The translations under genes and the position numbers were made by a program. DNA of 64,000 bases, taken from Tatumella sp. JGM118. Lineage in GTDB: Bacteria; Pseudomonadota; Gammaproteobacteria; Enterobacterales; Enterobacteriaceae. The notes beneath the pieces are model-generated. The model worked only from the letters and a program-made list of their open reading frames with translations, was not told the DNA's origin and made no database searches. Positions 9,745-20,125 of the stretch are shown piece after piece; within the stretch, counting starts at the first letter, position 1; every line of letters starts with the position of its first letter. The stretch covers positions 1 through 64,000 of the forward strand of contig NZ_JAERJR010000001.1 in assembly GCF_018257515.1 (NCBI RefSeq), written 5' to 3'.

Positions 9745-10935
9745 TTATTCGACGTAGCAAACAAAACCTTTCAGATATAAACCTTCCGGATAGGTGGAGA
9801 TGACCGGATGGTCGGCCGCCTGGCGCAACTGATCGACTAACTGAACGGTTTTACCTGCATCCAGAGCGGCATCGGCGATAATCTTCTGGAAAAGTTCCAC
9901 CGTCATCAGCCCGGAGCAGGAAAATGTCAGCAGTATCCCGCCCGGATTAAGCAGCTGCATCGCCAGCATATTAATGTCTTTATATCCGCGGCAGGCACCC
10001 GCCAGCTGATTTTTATTTTCGACAAATTTTGGCGGGTCCATCACGATCACGTCAAATTTCTCGCCGGTTTCCCGGTATGTCCGCAGTAATTTAAATACAT
10101 CGTCACGAATAAACTGCGCTTTATCCAGGGGAAGCTGGTTCAGTTCAACGTTCTGTCGGGCGACATCCAGCGCAGCGTCAGAGGTATCGACACTGATCAC
10201 CTCTTTACAGCCGCCGAGCAGCGCAGAAACCGCAAAGCCTCCGGTATAGGAGAAACAGTTTAAGACCCGGGCCTCTTTTGAATAACGACGCAGGGCAAAG
10301 CGGCTGTCACGTTGATCCAGGTAATAACCGGTTTTATGGCCTTCTTTAATATTAACCAGCAGCTTCATACCATGTTCGGTGATCGGCAGCAGTTCCGGGG
10401 GTTGCTGGCCGGAAATAAACCCCTGGGCCAGAGGCAGCCCCTCTTTTTTGCGCACTGAAACGTCTGACCTGTCATAGACCGAACATTCCGGGTAGCACTG
10501 CTGTAAGGCAGTGATCAGAGCAGGGCGCTGATATTCGGCCCCGGCGGATAACAATTGTACCACCAGGTAGCCGGCAAATTTATCGATAGTAATGCCAGGT
10601 AGCCCGTCTGACTCGCCGGCAATCAGGCGATAGCTGTCCAGGTCATCGGCACGGGCCAGCCACTCACGCCACTGACCGGCTTGTCTGATACGCCTGACAA
10701 AGAATTCGATATCGATATTCTCATCCGCCTGCCAGGTCCAGACACGTGCCCTGATTTGGGACTGCGGAGAGTAAGCCGCACGGGCCAGCCACTGACCTTT
10801 ATGGTCACAGACATCCACGGTTTCACCGGAGATGGCATTGCCTTCGATGCGGCTGATAGCCCCGGAAAAGACCCAGGGGTGGCGGCGTAACAGGGATTTT
10901 TCACGTCCTCTGGAAAGAATCAAACGGGCAGTCAT
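9745..10935 (-). CDS. rlmI: 23S rRNA m5C1962 methyltransferase RlmI
   Basis: RlmI makes 5-methylcytidine at position 1962 of 23S rRNA from SAM. The ATG at 10935 is chosen because [20 protein letters not shown] is the conserved N-terminus; this gives 396 aa, the E. coli length. An N-terminal PUA domain (about 2-80) precedes a class I methyltransferase fold with [20 protein letters not shown] (SAM binding), MDPPKF and the catalytic-Cys motif TFSCSG. It is transcribed divergently from yccX. Confidence 0.95.
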   Translation of the reverse strand: MTARLILSRGREKSLLRRHPWVFSGAISRIEGNAISGETVDVCDHKGQWLARAAYSPQSQIRARVWTWQADENIDIEFFVRRIRQAGQWREWLARADDLDSYRLIAGESDGLPGITIDKFAGYLVVQLLSAGAEYQRPALITALQQCYPECSVYDRSDVSVRKKEGLPLAQGFISGQQPPELLPITEHGMKLLVNIKEGHKTGYYLDQRDSRFALRRYSKEARVLNCFSYTGGFAVSALLGGCKEVISVDTSDAALDVARQNVELNQLPLDKAQFIRDDVFKLLRTYRETGEKFDVIVMDPPKFVENKNQLAGACRGYKDINMLAMQLLNPGGILLTFSCSGLMTVELFQKIIADAALDAGKTVQLVDQLRQAADHPVISTYPEGLYLKGFVCYVE

Positions 10936-11021
10936 AATTATCGGGTACCAGAAAATAAAGGGGGACATTGTCGGTCCGGCATCGGAAAAAAGCAAACCGC
11001 AGAGTAATAAAGGGGAAATTT

Positions 11022-11297
11022 ATGGCGAGAATAGCGCAGAAAATCAGAGTCACGGGACGGGTGCAGGGTGTCTTTTTTCGGGACAGCACGCGACGGCAGG
11101 CTGAAGCCGGGCGTCTTACCGGCTATGCGGCTAATCTCGATGATGGTTCTGTCGAAATTTTGCTCCAGGGATCACCGGAGGCCGTTGAAAAAGTCTTGCA
11201 GTGGATTAAGGCGGGGGGACCGCCGGCGGCCAGGGTAGAGAGTGTCACCGATGTCTCCTGTATTTTCCAGGAGACCGGGGGCTTTACGGTGCGTTAA
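11022..11297 (+). CDS. yccX: Acylphosphatase
   Basis: This is a 91-aa acylphosphatase that hydrolyses carboxyl-phosphate bonds of small acyl phosphates. The ATG at 11022 follows AAGGGG. The signature GRVQGVFFRDSTRRQA carries the phosphate-binding Arg (R20), and N38 in GYAANLDDGSVE is the catalytic Asn. It lies between rlmI and tusE exactly as in E. coli. Confidence 0.95.
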   Translation: MARIAQKIRVTGRVQGVFFRDSTRRQAEAGRLTGYAANLDDGSVEILLQGSPEAVEKVLQWIKAGGPPAARVESVTDVSCIFQETGGFTVR

Positions 11298-11303
11298 ACG
11301 GGC

Positions 11304-11630
11304 CTACAGGCATTTTGCGGGCTTGGGGAGGCCGGCAATTTTTGTGGCCTGTTTTGCCGGCCCTTCCGGGAACAGTCTGAACAGGTAACGGCTGTTCCCT
11401 TTTTCCTCCCCGTACTTTCTGGCCATCGCCTTTACCAGCATGCGGATAGCCGGAGAGGTATTAAATTCCAGATAAAATTCACGCACAAAGTTAACGACTT
11501 CCCAGTGAGCGTCTGTCAGCGTGATGTCTTCCAGACCGGCGATGTGTGTGGCCAGTTCTGCAGACCAGTCTGCCGGATGTTTCAGATAGCCTTCGCTATC
11601 CGTCTCAAGGGTTTTTCCTGCAAAATTCAC
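11304..11630 (-). CDS. tusE: Sulfur-relay protein TusE
   Basis: TusE is the DsrC-like last carrier in the Tus relay. It accepts persulfide from TusBCD and hands it to MnmA for 2-thiolation of tRNA wobble uridine. Length is 108 aa (E. coli 109). The penultimate Cys (C107, in GLPKPAKCL) is the sulfur carrier. The segment [16 protein letters not shown] is typical of the DsrC fold. It is convergent with yccX, 6 bp apart. Confidence 0.95.
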   Translation of the reverse strand: MNFAGKTLETDSEGYLKHPADWSAELATHIAGLEDITLTDAHWEVVNFVREFYLEFNTSPAIRMLVKAMARKYGEEKGNSRYLFRLFPEGPAKQATKIAGLPKPAKCL

Positions 11631-11849
11631 TTTTCCTGCTCTCCGTGATGTAGCGCGCAGCCTAAAAAACGGCAGTGTAACAAAAGCTAAGCTATGAATG
11701 CAGTGTAATGAAGGCCAGGGGAGTGAATCCCGGCAATAAATTCCGTGTAATCAACGCGGGAAATCAATGCCGGATAATGAAGACTGCGCAGTGAGCCGTC
11801 AGGAATAAAAAGATACCTGCCCGCAGGCAGGGTATCAGGTGTGGAAACA

Positions 11850-12506
11850 TCAGTTACTGCGGGAGAACCCCAGTAAGCTCAACAGGCTGACAAAGATATT
11901 GTACAGGGACACATACAGGCTGACGGTGGCACGGATATAGTTGGTTTCGCCGCCCTGGATAATATTACTGGTCTCCCACAGGATGGCACCCGCAGAGAAC
12001 AGGATAAACAGTGCACTCAGAGCCATCTGCAAAGCCGGCAGATGCAGGAAAATGTTGGCGATCATCCCGACCAGCAGCACGACAAACCCGGCCATCATCA
12101 TGCCACTCAGGAAGGACATATCTTTACGGGTGGTCAGCACGAAGGCCGAACAACAAAAGAACACCAGTGCCGTGCCGCCCAGCGCGAGAGCAATCACCTC
12201 ACCCATACCGGCGGAAAGAAAACTGTTGAGCACCGGGCCCAGGCAATACCCCAGAAATCCGGTAAAAGCGAAGGCCGCCAGGATCCCCGCAGGCCGGTCC
12301 GACAGACGATAGGTTAAAAACATCAGCCCGTAGAAGCCGGCCAGCATCAGGATCATCCCTGGTGCGGGCAATGCGAGCAGGGTACTGGCGGTGGCCGTGA
12401 TGGCGGAGAACGCCAGCGTCAGCCCCAGCAGGAAATAGGTATTGCGCAGGACTTTATGGGTACTGAGTAAACGGCTGTGTTGTCCGGGGGCAAGAATTCT
12501 GTCCAT
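11850..12506 (-). CDS. yccA: YccA, BAX-inhibitor-1 family FtsH modulator
   Basis: This 218-aa inner membrane protein has seven predicted hydrophobic segments and belongs to the BI-1 (UPF0005) family. In E. coli, YccA is a substrate and modulator of the FtsH protease and protects SecY when translocons jam. The N-terminus [24 protein letters not shown] and the last segments match the family, including a C-terminal acidic/polar stretch in the final helices. It is transcribed away from serT. Confidence 0.94.
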   Translation of the reverse strand: MDRILAPGQHSRLLSTHKVLRNTYFLLGLTLAFSAITATASTLLALPAPGMILMLAGFYGLMFLTYRLSDRPAGILAAFAFTGFLGYCLGPVLNSFLSAGMGEVIALALGGTALVFFCCSAFVLTTRKDMSFLSGMMMAGFVVLLVGMIANIFLHLPALQMALSALFILFSAGAILWETSNIIQGGETNYIRATVSLYVSLYNIFVSLLSLLGFSRSN

Positions 12507-12692
12507 ACAGACTCCTTAACATAGTGATGGGTCATTTTATTAATAGACGGAGGATACTGTTCGCTGGCTGTCGTATGAAGTTGTTTTACCCATCTTTACC
12601 CGCCTTATTGCTGAACAGATGCGCAATTTGTTGATTTAGGCAGCACTCAGAGCCTAATCGGCTGTTTTTCAGGCAAATGATACAAAGGGGGC

Positions 12693-12721
12693 TTTACAAC
12701 ACAGAAGGGGATGTTTATAGT
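12693..12721 (+). promoter_or_regulatory. Promoter of tRNA-Ser
   Basis: TTTACA (12693-12698) and TATAGT (12716-12721) are spaced by 17 bp. A GCGCC discriminator follows at once, as in stringently controlled stable-RNA promoters. The tRNA begins 12 bp downstream. Confidence 0.75.
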
Positions 12722-12733
12722 GCGCCTCATTGC

Positions 12734-12821
12734 GGAGGGGTGGCCGAGCGGCTGAAGGCAGCGGTCTTGAAAACCGCCGATGGGAAACCATCCGAGAGTT
12801 CGAATCTCTCCTCCTCCGCCA
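12734..12821 (+). tRNA. serT: tRNA-Ser (UGA)
   Basis: This is an 88-nt class II tRNA with an encoded CCA end. The acceptor arm GGAGGGG pairs with CTCCTCC, the T arm carries GTTCGAATC, and a long variable arm is present. The anticodon loop CTTGAAA gives UGA. The place next to yccA is that of E. coli serT. Confidence 0.97.
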
Positions 12822-12835
12822 AATTCTGAAAAAGA

Positions 12836-12860
12836 CCAGCCTGATGGCTGGTTTTTTTTT
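12836..12860 (+). terminator. Terminator of tRNA-Ser
   Basis: A CCAGCC-TGAT-GGCTGG hairpin is followed by nine Ts, 15 nt past the tRNA CCA end. Confidence 0.9.
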
Positions 12861-13070
12861 ATCTGTAGTAAACTCTCCCGGTCACAACGCATCTCTGTCA
12901 GACAGGCATTCAGCCGATTCCCCCTTACGTAGTCCGGGAAGTTTGATATAGTGGCAGAAAGTCTTTGATCCGGCGCTCTTCCCCGGCAGTGTTACTGGCC
13001 AGGTGCTATTGATGACCGGACGAAGTCAGAAAATTTTTTCCACACCCTCAGAATTCATGGAATAGGTACA

Positions 13071-14576
13071 ATGATTAAGAAATTGAGCTTGTGTACACTT
13101 GCTGTACTGGCAGCACTGCCTGTGAGTCTGAATGCGCTTGCCGCAGACGGTGGTATGCAACTGGAGCAGGTTTTAATCCTCAGCCGTCATAACCTCCGGG
13201 CACCGCTGGCCAATGGCGGCAGTATCCTTGAACAATCTTCTGATAAAAAGTGGCCCCAGTGGCAGGTGCCGGGGGGAGAGCTAACCACCCGCGGTGGTGT
13301 GCTGGAAATTTACATGGGGAAATATACCCATGACTGGCTTCAGCAACAGGGTGTTATCAGTAAAAACCAATGTCCTGATCCGAATTCTGTCTTTGTTTAC
13401 GCCAACAGTCTGCAACGTACCGTCGCTACCGCGCAGTACTTTGTCACCGGTGCATTCCCGGGGTGTGATATTGCGGTAACACATCAGGATGATATGGGCA
13501 CCATGGATCCGGTCTTTAATCCGATCATCAACAGTGACAGTGCAGAGTTTAAGAAGACGGCCGCCGAACAAATGGCGCAGGAAGAAAAACAGCAGTCACT
13601 GCAGGCCGCTTACAAACAACTGGCAGACGTGGTCGGCTATGCCAACTCGCCTCAGTGTAAAGGCAAAGATAAATGCAGCCTTACCGGGGCGGATAATAAA
13701 TTCAGCCTGGTCAAAGGCAAAGAACCGTCGGTGGAAGGGCCGCTGAAGACCGGCAATGCGCTGGTGGATGCCTTTACCCTGCAATATTACCAGGGCTTCC
13801 CTGCAGACCAGGTGGCGTGGGGGAAAATCACCACGCCTGAGCAATGGAAAGCCTTATCAGCCATCAAAAATGCTTACCAGGACGTGTTATTCACTACGCC
13901 TGCAGTGGCCCACGACGTGGCAGCCCCACTGGTCGACTACATTCGCAGTCAGTTAATCGATCAGGATAAATCTGCCGCCCCGGCCTTTACCTTTATGGTC
14001 GGCCACGATTCGAATATCGCCTCACTGCTGGCGGCGCTGAAGGTGAAGCCCTATCAGTTACCCGGACAGTATGAACAGACGCCGATAGGGGGCCAGCTGA
14101 TGTTTGAACGCTGGCATGACAAACAAAATAATAAAGATCTGCTGAAGATAGAATATGTCTATCAGAGCACAGAGCAGCTTCGCAATGCGGATATTCTGAG
14201 CCTTGCTCATCCGCCTGAGCGAGTCACCCTGCAGTTAACCGGCTGTCCGACCGACAGCAACGGGTACTGTTCCTGGAGTGACTTTACCAATGTGCTGAAT
14301 GATGCATTGCAGGGGACCGTGATGCAGCCGCATATGGCACCGACCGAACCTGTGGCCGCGGTCAACAGCAGTACCGCTGCCGCTACGCCGGCGACGTCAG
14401 GATCTGCCACCGACGGGAACTCAGCCTCGCCGGCACCGAAAGCCTCCTCGCCGGCAGCCCCTGATGCCGCCGCCGGGGCACGCTCTGCGGACAAATCTGC
14501 GGCAGAGAACGGCCATTCCCCGTCAGCCGATAAAAACGGTGGCGGAGCAGGGGCTGGTCATTCGGCCAGCCGGTAA
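13071..14576 (+). CDS. agp: Glucose-1-phosphatase with C-terminal extension
   Basis: Agp is a periplasmic histidine acid phosphatase that releases glucose from glucose-1-phosphate and acts on phytate-like substrates. The signal peptide ends near LNALA (residues 1-25). The nucleophile motif is RHNLRAP (R39, H40, R43) and the proton-donor motif is GHDSN (H312, D313). The enzyme body matches the roughly 413-aa E. coli protein up to about residue 423. It is followed by a 78-residue Ala/Ser/Pro/Gly-rich tail that E. coli lacks. The tail keeps an open frame and ends at a normal stop, so it is probably translated; its role is unknown. Confidence 0.93.
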   Translation: MIKKLSLCTLAVLAALPVSLNALAADGGMQLEQVLILSRHNLRAPLANGGSILEQSSDKKWPQWQVPGGELTTRGGVLEIYMGKYTHDWLQQQGVISKNQCPDPNSVFVYANSLQRTVATAQYFVTGAFPGCDIAVTHQDDMGTMDPVFNPIINSDSAEFKKTAAEQMAQEEKQQSLQAAYKQLADVVGYANSPQCKGKDKCSLTGADNKFSLVKGKEPSVEGPLKTGNALVDAFTLQYYQGFPADQVAWGKITTPEQWKALSAIKNAYQDVLFTTPAVAHDVAAPLVDYIRSQLIDQDKSAAPAFTFMVGHDSNIASLLAALKVKPYQLPGQYEQTPIGGQLMFERWHDKQNNKDLLKIEYVYQSTEQLRNADILSLAHPPERVTLQLTGCPTDSNGYCSWSDFTNVLNDALQGTVMQPHMAPTEPVAAVNSSTAAATPATSGSATDGNSASPAPKASSPAAPDAAAGARSADKSAAENGHSPSADKNGGGAGAGHSASR

Positions 14577-14629
14577 TCCGCTGTCAGCGTCGTGTTATCC
14601 TGCCAGGCGGGAGCACCCATAAATGAGTG

Positions 14630-14663
14630 AACAGCTTTGCAGTGATGCAGAGCTGTTTTTTTT
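14630..14663 (+). terminator. Terminator of agp
   Basis: A 12-bp stem, AACAGCTTTGCA with TGCAGAGCTGTT and a GTGA loop, is followed by a run of Ts about 55 bp past the agp stop. It also argues against the far upstream start codon of the next open frame, which would fall inside it. Confidence 0.88.
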
Positions 14664-14773
14664 CTGAGACCCCGGACGTTTCTGCAATGCGCTTTCCCGG
14701 CGATGGCAGAGGTTATTCGCCCGGCGATACCGCACCCGGTATCACTCCTTTTCCCGCGACTGGTTATTCAAAG

Positions 14774-15682
14774 ATGTCTTCTGTTGCTAACAATACCTCT
14801 GACCCGTTGTTCTCCCGACCTGTGCTGATATTAATTTTTATCACCATGCTATGGGGGGGAACCTTTCTTATTGTGCACCATGCGGTACAGGTATCCGGTG
14901 CGTTCTTTTTCGTCGGTCTGCGCTTTGGTACGGCAGCCCTGATCCTCTCGCTGTTTTCCCTGAAAACCCTGCGGGGGGCCAGCCCCCGGGACTGGATTGC
15001 CGGAGGCAGTATCGGGCTGGCGATAGCTATCGGCTATGGTTTACAGACGCTGGGGATGAAAACGATTAGCAGCAGCCAGTCCGCCTTTATCACTGCCATG
15101 TATGTGCCTCTGGTACCATTACTGCAGTGGTTATTCTTCCGCCGTCCGCCCGGTATTATGTCCTGGTGCGGGATTGTTCTGGCTTTTGCCGGATTGTTGC
15201 TGCTGTCCGGCGTCTCTGTCCGGTCGGCATCAGGCTTTTCGGCCGGGGAAATGGTCACTCTGGCCAGTACGCTGGCGATTGCGGCAGAGATTTTACTGAT
15301 AGGCTATTTTGCGGGGACTACTGAAACCCGGCGGCTGACACTGATCCAGCTTCTGATGGCCTCATTGTTTTCGTTTCTGTTTATGCTGCCCGCCGGGGAA
15401 GCGGTTCCTGACATGACTATGACGGTGCTGGGCAGTGCCTGTGGTCTGGGGCTTGCCAGCGCGGTGATCCAGCTGACGATGAACTGGGCACAGCGAAGTG
15501 TTTCGCCGACAAAAGCGACGATTATTTATGCGGGAGAACCGGTATGGGCTGGCATTGTCGGCAGAATTGCCGGAGAAAGGCTCCCTTTACCGGCACTGGC
15601 CGGGGGCTGCCTGATTGTTTGTGCGGTTGTGATCAGTGAACTGCGCTGGAAAAAGAAAAAATTACCGGCAGCTGATGTGTGA
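14774..15682 (+). CDS. EamA/DMT-family exporter
   Basis: This inner membrane transporter of the drug/metabolite superfamily has ten hydrophobic segments in two EamA repeats. The first repeat contains LWGGTFLIVHHAV and FVGLRFGTAALIL; the second contains ATIIYAGEPVWAGIVG. The open frame begins at 14627, but that overlaps the agp terminator. I place the start at the ATG at 14774, which gives about 302 aa, normal for the family; 14687 is possible. No strong SD is seen at either. The substrate is not predictable; some relatives export amino acids or metabolites. Confidence 0.82.
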   Translation: MSSVANNTSDPLFSRPVLILIFITMLWGGTFLIVHHAVQVSGAFFFVGLRFGTAALILSLFSLKTLRGASPRDWIAGGSIGLAIAIGYGLQTLGMKTISSSQSAFITAMYVPLVPLLQWLFFRRPPGIMSWCGIVLAFAGLLLLSGVSVRSASGFSAGEMVTLASTLAIAAEILLIGYFAGTTETRRLTLIQLLMASLFSFLFMLPAGEAVPDMTMTVLGSACGLGLASAVIQLTMNWAQRSVSPTKATIIYAGEPVWAGIVGRIAGERLPLPALAGGCLIVCAVVISELRWKKKKLPAADV

Positions 15683-15734
15683 TAACCCCGGGACGGCACC
15701 GGAAAGCGAAGATGCCGTACCCGGAGTTATAGCA

Positions 15735-17126
15735 CTAAGATAATTTACGCTGCTGCATTTTCCAGCCGATAGCCAGCAGGATAAACCAGATCGGGGTTAC
15801 CATCAGTGCCTGACGCGTATCGGGTTGCAGGCTCAGCAGAACCAGTACAAAGGCGAAAAACAGCAGTCCCACCCAGCTCATCAGTTTCCCGGCCGGCATC
15901 CTGAAGACCGACGCGGCATGCAATTCCGGATGTTTTTTACGGTAGACCAGGTAACTGCACAGAATAATCGACCAGACGAACATAAACAGTATCGCGGAGA
16001 CGGTGGTGACCAGCGTGAAAACGGTCATCACATTCGGGATCAGGTAAATCAGCGCGATCCCTGCCAGCAAACATAAGCAGGAAAACAGCAAGCCGTTGAC
16101 CGGCACCGCTCGTTTGGACAGATGCGCAAATCGCTGATGGGCGACCCCTTGTCCGGCCAGACCAAACAGCATACGGCTGGTTGAAAAGATGCCACTATTG
16201 GCTGATGACGCCGCCGAGGTGAGCACCACAAAATTAATAATACCCGCAGCAGCAGGTAAACCAATCAGTACGAACATCTCCACGAACGGACTGCGCGACG
16301 GGACAACCTCGTTCCAGGGGGTGACAGCCATGATCACCAGTAATGAACAGACATAAAACATGATGATACGCAGCGGGATCGCGTTGATCGCTCTGGGTAA
16401 GACTTTCTGTGGGTTGCGTGTTTCTGCGGCTGTTGTCCCGACCAGTTCGATGCCGACAAAGGCAAAGACGGCAATCTGGAAGCCGGCAAAGAAGCCACTC
16501 AGACCTTTCGGGAACAGTCCCCCGTGGGTCCAGATATTGCTGAGAGCGGCTTCAGGTCGTCCCGGGGCATGGTAGTGCACGGCAACCAGCACGATCCCGA
16601 TAATAATCAAGGCAATAATGGCGACTATCTTGATGATAGCAAACCAGAACTCCATTTCGCCGAACAGCTTCACGGTTGCGATGTTCAGGATCAGGAAGGT
16701 GGCTATGCACAGCAATGCGCTCATCCAGACAGAAAAATCCGGTAACCAGAACTGAAGATAGGAAGTGATGGCGACAATATCTGCAATGCCGGTGACTACC
16801 CAGCAAAACCAGTAGGTCCAGCCGGTAAAATACCCGGCCCAGGGCCCCAGTAATTCGGCCGCAAAGTCACTGAACGATTTATAATTCAGATTAGAAAGTA
16901 ATATTTCACCCATTGCCCGCATGACGAAAAACAGCATAAAGCCTATCAGCATATAGACAAAGATGATGGACGGGCCGGCCAGACTGATTGTCTTTCCTGA
17001 TCCCATAAATAAGCCGGTACCGATAGCACCGCCGATGGCAATTAACTGTATATGACGGTTGTGAAGATTTCGCCGCAGCTTGTGTGAACCTTCACCGGTC
17101 ACATCGTTGTCAGAATGTTGTGTCAT
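15735..17126 (-). CDS. cycA: D-serine/D-alanine/glycine transporter
   Basis: CycA is an APC-family proton symporter for glycine, D-alanine and D-serine, 463 aa with twelve membrane segments. Long stretches are as in E. coli CycA, for example NRHIQLIAIGGAIGTGLFMG, FTGWTYWFCWVVTG and the segment from SGFFAGFQIAVFAFVG to GTTAAETRNP. This is closer to CycA than to ProY, AroP or PheP. It faces the EamA gene tail to tail. Confidence 0.92.
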   Translation of the reverse strand: MTQHSDNDVTGEGSHKLRRNLHNRHIQLIAIGGAIGTGLFMGSGKTISLAGPSIIFVYMLIGFMLFFVMRAMGEILLSNLNYKSFSDFAAELLGPWAGYFTGWTYWFCWVVTGIADIVAITSYLQFWLPDFSVWMSALLCIATFLILNIATVKLFGEMEFWFAIIKIVAIIALIIIGIVLVAVHYHAPGRPEAALSNIWTHGGLFPKGLSGFFAGFQIAVFAFVGIELVGTTAAETRNPQKVLPRAINAIPLRIIMFYVCSLLVIMAVTPWNEVVPSRSPFVEMFVLIGLPAAAGIINFVVLTSAASSANSGIFSTSRMLFGLAGQGVAHQRFAHLSKRAVPVNGLLFSCLCLLAGIALIYLIPNVMTVFTLVTTVSAILFMFVWSIILCSYLVYRKKHPELHAASVFRMPAGKLMSWVGLLFFAFVLVLLSLQPDTRQALMVTPIWFILLAIGWKMQQRKLS

Positions 17127-17399
17127 GCATCTGTTCCTGTGATTGCAATAGCTTTCTTGTTGTTATCTTAGAGTTATTCCCGGAGAGCCTGATGAGCAGG
17201 CCACCTGTGTCATAATCTCTTAATAGTTCAGGCATCTTTTATCATACTCTGCGTTGCCGGAAAAACCGCTTGTCGGGAATGCCGTCCAACCGCACTTTTT
17301 TTCAACGGAATTACCGGCAAAACCTGCAGTAACGGGCAATATCACTGTGGAAAAAAGCAAAGAGGGGGTAAGGCCGGGGAGCTTCGGGGAGCGTATTAT

Positions 17400-17420
17400 C
17401 CTGCCTCAGGCTGAGGCAGG
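17400..17420 (-). terminator. Hairpin downstream of yecF
   Basis: A perfect 9-bp stem (CCTGCCTCA/TGAGGCAGG, 3-nt loop) lies 12 bp past the yecF stop. It lacks a good T run on the minus strand, so it may be a weak terminator or a 3' stability hairpin. Confidence 0.45.
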
Positions 17421-17431
17421 ACGACTCAGCG

Positions 17432-17656
17432 TTATTGCAGATAGCCCGCTTTAATCTGGCGCAGCGTTTCAGCCAGTAATGCGGTATCTTCGTTATCACC
17501 GGCCGTCGCCAGATAACGTTCCATTTTTAAGATAGCTTTGCCTGAATCTACCTGGCTCATAGATTGCAGGATCATAGTTACCATCATTTTCAGACAAGTG
17601 ACTTCACGGGATAGCGCTTCAGGGCTTTTTTCAGTAGAAAATTCTGCGTAGTTCAT
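17432..17656 (-). CDS. yecF: YecF family protein (DUF2594)
   Basis: This 74-aa cytoplasmic protein equals E. coli YecF in length when started at the ATG at 17656; 12 further upstream codons are open. Conserved pattern: SREVTCLKMMVTMILQSM, then ILKMERYLA and LRQIKAGY near the end. Function is unknown. In E. coli it stands next to uvrY-uvrC, but here uvrY is missing from the interval. Confidence 0.87.
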   Translation of the reverse strand: MNYAEFSTEKSPEALSREVTCLKMMVTMILQSMSQVDSGKAILKMERYLATAGDNEDTALLAETLRQIKAGYLQ

Positions 17657-18214
17657 TGTTTCCGACTCCGTTAAACGGCATTTTATCGCCATAATGCGTG
17701 GATTATATCAGAATCATAATACAGGGTTCATTATTTTCAGCCCTGTCCGCCGATCAAAAGTGACAGAATAGCCGTCAGCTATGGAATGCGCGGCGAAATG
17801 GCCGAAATCTGAGATCATGGCGCTCTGTGCTGTATTCCACCGGCTGACCGGTCATCTGCACAGAATCGCTTATACTTAGATAAGTACTGTCCTGAGAACG
17901 GCAGGGATGGCTGCTTATGCTGTCCGGTTTACCGGGGCAGGCGGCATGACTGTAGGCTCTGAAAGAAGAGATCCTTAGGCGCGCGGCGATATCCGCGGCC
18001 GGAAGGGGATATCAGAGTACAGCTGCGCTCATAAGCTGCTTTTTTTCGTTATACCCTGCCAGGATACTTGAAATGACGACCGTGAATCACAATTCAGTAC
18101 CTGAGATGTCGTGGAAGCACACAGACTTCCCGGGGTATTTGCAGTCCGCTACCTGTCGGGAGAGTATCCTCCCGCAAGGCTCTTTTTCTGTCCACTCAAA
18201 CCCGGTAACGCGTA
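17657..18214. other. 558-bp interval between yecF and uvrC, no uvrY
   Basis: In E. coli and many relatives this place holds uvrY (about 650 bp), the response regulator of BarA, overlapping uvrC. Here the interval is shorter than uvrY itself and no frame carries a receiver or LuxR-type helix-turn-helix. It contains GC-rich hairpins near 17980-18010 and a TATACT -10-like element near 17870 that might serve uvrC, with no convincing -35. Confidence 0.7.
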
Positions 18215-20056
18215 GTGAATGAAGTGAATAATACGTTCGACCCTGCGGAGTTTCTCCGCACAGTGACCCATCAGCCCGGTGTTTACAGAATGTATGGCAC
18301 TGGCGATGAGGTGATCTATGTCGGTAAAGCGAAAGATCTGAAAAAACGTCTGACCAGCTATTTCCGCAAACAGGTCAGCAGCCGTAAAACCGAAGCGTTG
18401 GTGGCGAACATTGTGCATATCGATGTCACCGTGACCCACAGTGAGACAGAAGCACTGCTGCTTGAACACAACTACATCAAACTCTATCAGCCGCGCTATA
18501 ACGTGTTATTGCGTGATGATAAGTCCTATCCGTTTATTTTTCTCAGCGGCGATAAGCATCCGCGGCTGGCATACCATCGTGGAGCTAAACACGCGAAAGG
18601 GGAGTATTTCGGGCCTTTTCCTAACGGAGGGGCCGTACGGGAGACCCTGGCGTTATTACAGAAAGTGTTTCCTATCCGGCAATGTGAAAACAATGTCTAC
18701 CGGAATCGATCCCGTCCCTGTCTGCAATATCAGATAGGACGCTGCCTCGGACCCTGTGTCAGCGGACTGGTTTCCGAAGAGGATTACCGGCAACAGACGG
18801 ACTATGTACGGCTGTTTCTTTCCGGGAAGGATGACCAGGTCCTGCGTCAGCTGGTCGCCCGTATGGAGCAGGCGAGCGCCGATCTGGACTTTGAAGGGGC
18901 GGCACTACTCAGGGATCAAATTCAGGCAGTCAGACGGATCACCGAAAAACAGTTTGTTTCCAATCAGGGAGATGACCTCGATGCTATCAGTATCGCTTAC
19001 GATTCGGGAATGGCCTGTGTGCATGTGTTATTTATCCGCCAGGGGAAAGTGCTGGGAAGCCGTAGTTATTTTCCTAAAGTGCCGGCAAATACCGAACTGG
19101 CCGAAGTTATCCAGACCTTTGTGGGACAGTTTTATCTGCAGGGCAGTGAGTTACGCACCTTACCAGGCGATATCCTGCTGGATTTTGAACTGCCTGAAAC
19201 CGGCCTGCTGAGTGAATCTTTGTCCGGACTGGCAGGACGGAAGATCACCCTGCAAAGTAAGCCCCGCGGGGACAGGGCGCGTTACCTGAAACTCGCCCGA
19301 ACCAATGCGGCGACGGCTCTGACCTCCCGGCTGGCGCAGCAATCCACCGTGCATCAGCGTATGGCAGCACTGGCGAATTTTCTGCATCTGCCAAATATCC
19401 GGCGTATGGAATGCTTTGATATCAGCCATACGATGGGTGAACAAACGGTGGCTTCCTGCGTTGTGTTTGATGCCAATGGCCCAGTGAGGGCGGAGTATCG
19501 TCGTTACAATATCAATGGCATTACCCCCGGCGATGACTATGCAGCGATGCATCAGGTTCTCGAACGGCGCTACGGAAAAGCTCTGGAAGAAAAGAATATC
19601 CCGGATGTCATTATTATCGATGGCGGTAAGGGGCAGCTGGGGCAGGCCAAAGAGGTGTTTGCCTCGTTGCAGGTCGACTGGAATAAAGCACATCCTTTAT
19701 TACTGGGGATTGCCAAGGGAAGTGATCGCAAAGCCGGGCTGGAAACACTGTTTCTGGAGCCAGAGGGGGAAGGGATGTCGTTACCCCCTGACTCACCGGC
19801 ACTCCATGTTATTCAGCATATCCGTGATGAATCTCATAATCATGCGATAACCGGCCACCGGCAGAAAAGGGCGAAGGTGAAATCGGCGAGCAGTCTGGAA
19901 GGAATTGAAGGGGTTGGCCCGAAACGACGTCAGCAGTTACTGAAATATATGGGGGGATTACAGCCACTGAAAAATGCCACCGCCGATGAAATAGCCAAAG
20001 TCCCGGGCATATCGCGTGCGCTGGCAGAAAAAATATTCCATTCTCTCAAACAGTAG
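18215..20056 (+). CDS. uvrC: Excinuclease ABC subunit C
   Basis: UvrC makes both incisions in nucleotide excision repair once UvrB is loaded. Length is 613 aa, starting at GTG (E. coli 610). The GIY-YIG nuclease domain is at about 20-100 ([19 protein letters not shown]). The UvrB-binding UVR helix pair is at about 205-240. The RNase H-like nuclease half includes [11 protein letters not shown] and IIDGGKGQL. The C-terminal tandem helix-hairpin-helix includes [10 protein letters not shown] and [10 protein letters not shown]. pgsA follows 69 bp downstream, as in E. coli. Confidence 0.97.
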   Translation: MNEVNNTFDPAEFLRTVTHQPGVYRMYGTGDEVIYVGKAKDLKKRLTSYFRKQVSSRKTEALVANIVHIDVTVTHSETEALLLEHNYIKLYQPRYNVLLRDDKSYPFIFLSGDKHPRLAYHRGAKHAKGEYFGPFPNGGAVRETLALLQKVFPIRQCENNVYRNRSRPCLQYQIGRCLGPCVSGLVSEEDYRQQTDYVRLFLSGKDDQVLRQLVARMEQASADLDFEGAALLRDQIQAVRRITEKQFVSNQGDDLDAISIAYDSGMACVHVLFIRQGKVLGSRSYFPKVPANTELAEVIQTFVGQFYLQGSELRTLPGDILLDFELPETGLLSESLSGLAGRKITLQSKPRGDRARYLKLARTNAATALTSRLAQQSTVHQRMAALANFLHLPNIRRMECFDISHTMGEQTVASCVVFDANGPVRAEYRRYNINGITPGDDYAAMHQVLERRYGKALEEKNIPDVIIIDGGKGQLGQAKEVFASLQVDWNKAHPLLLGIAKGSDRKAGLETLFLEPEGEGMSLPPDSPALHVIQHIRDESHNHAITGHRQKRAKVKSASSLEGIEGVGPKRRQQLLKYMGGLQPLKNATADEIAKVPGISRALAEKIFHSLKQ

Positions 20057-20125
20057 CATTGAAACGGGGGGGGCAATGTAGGAACATAGTGGCAAACATC
20101 ACCCTTTCCAGGCTGTTAATGCCCT

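Noticed and set aside
18073-18222. 49-codon open frame overlapping the uvrC start, possible uvrY remnant
   Set aside because: Its sequence does not match the UvrY C-terminus, it has no good SD, and it could not hold the missing gene.
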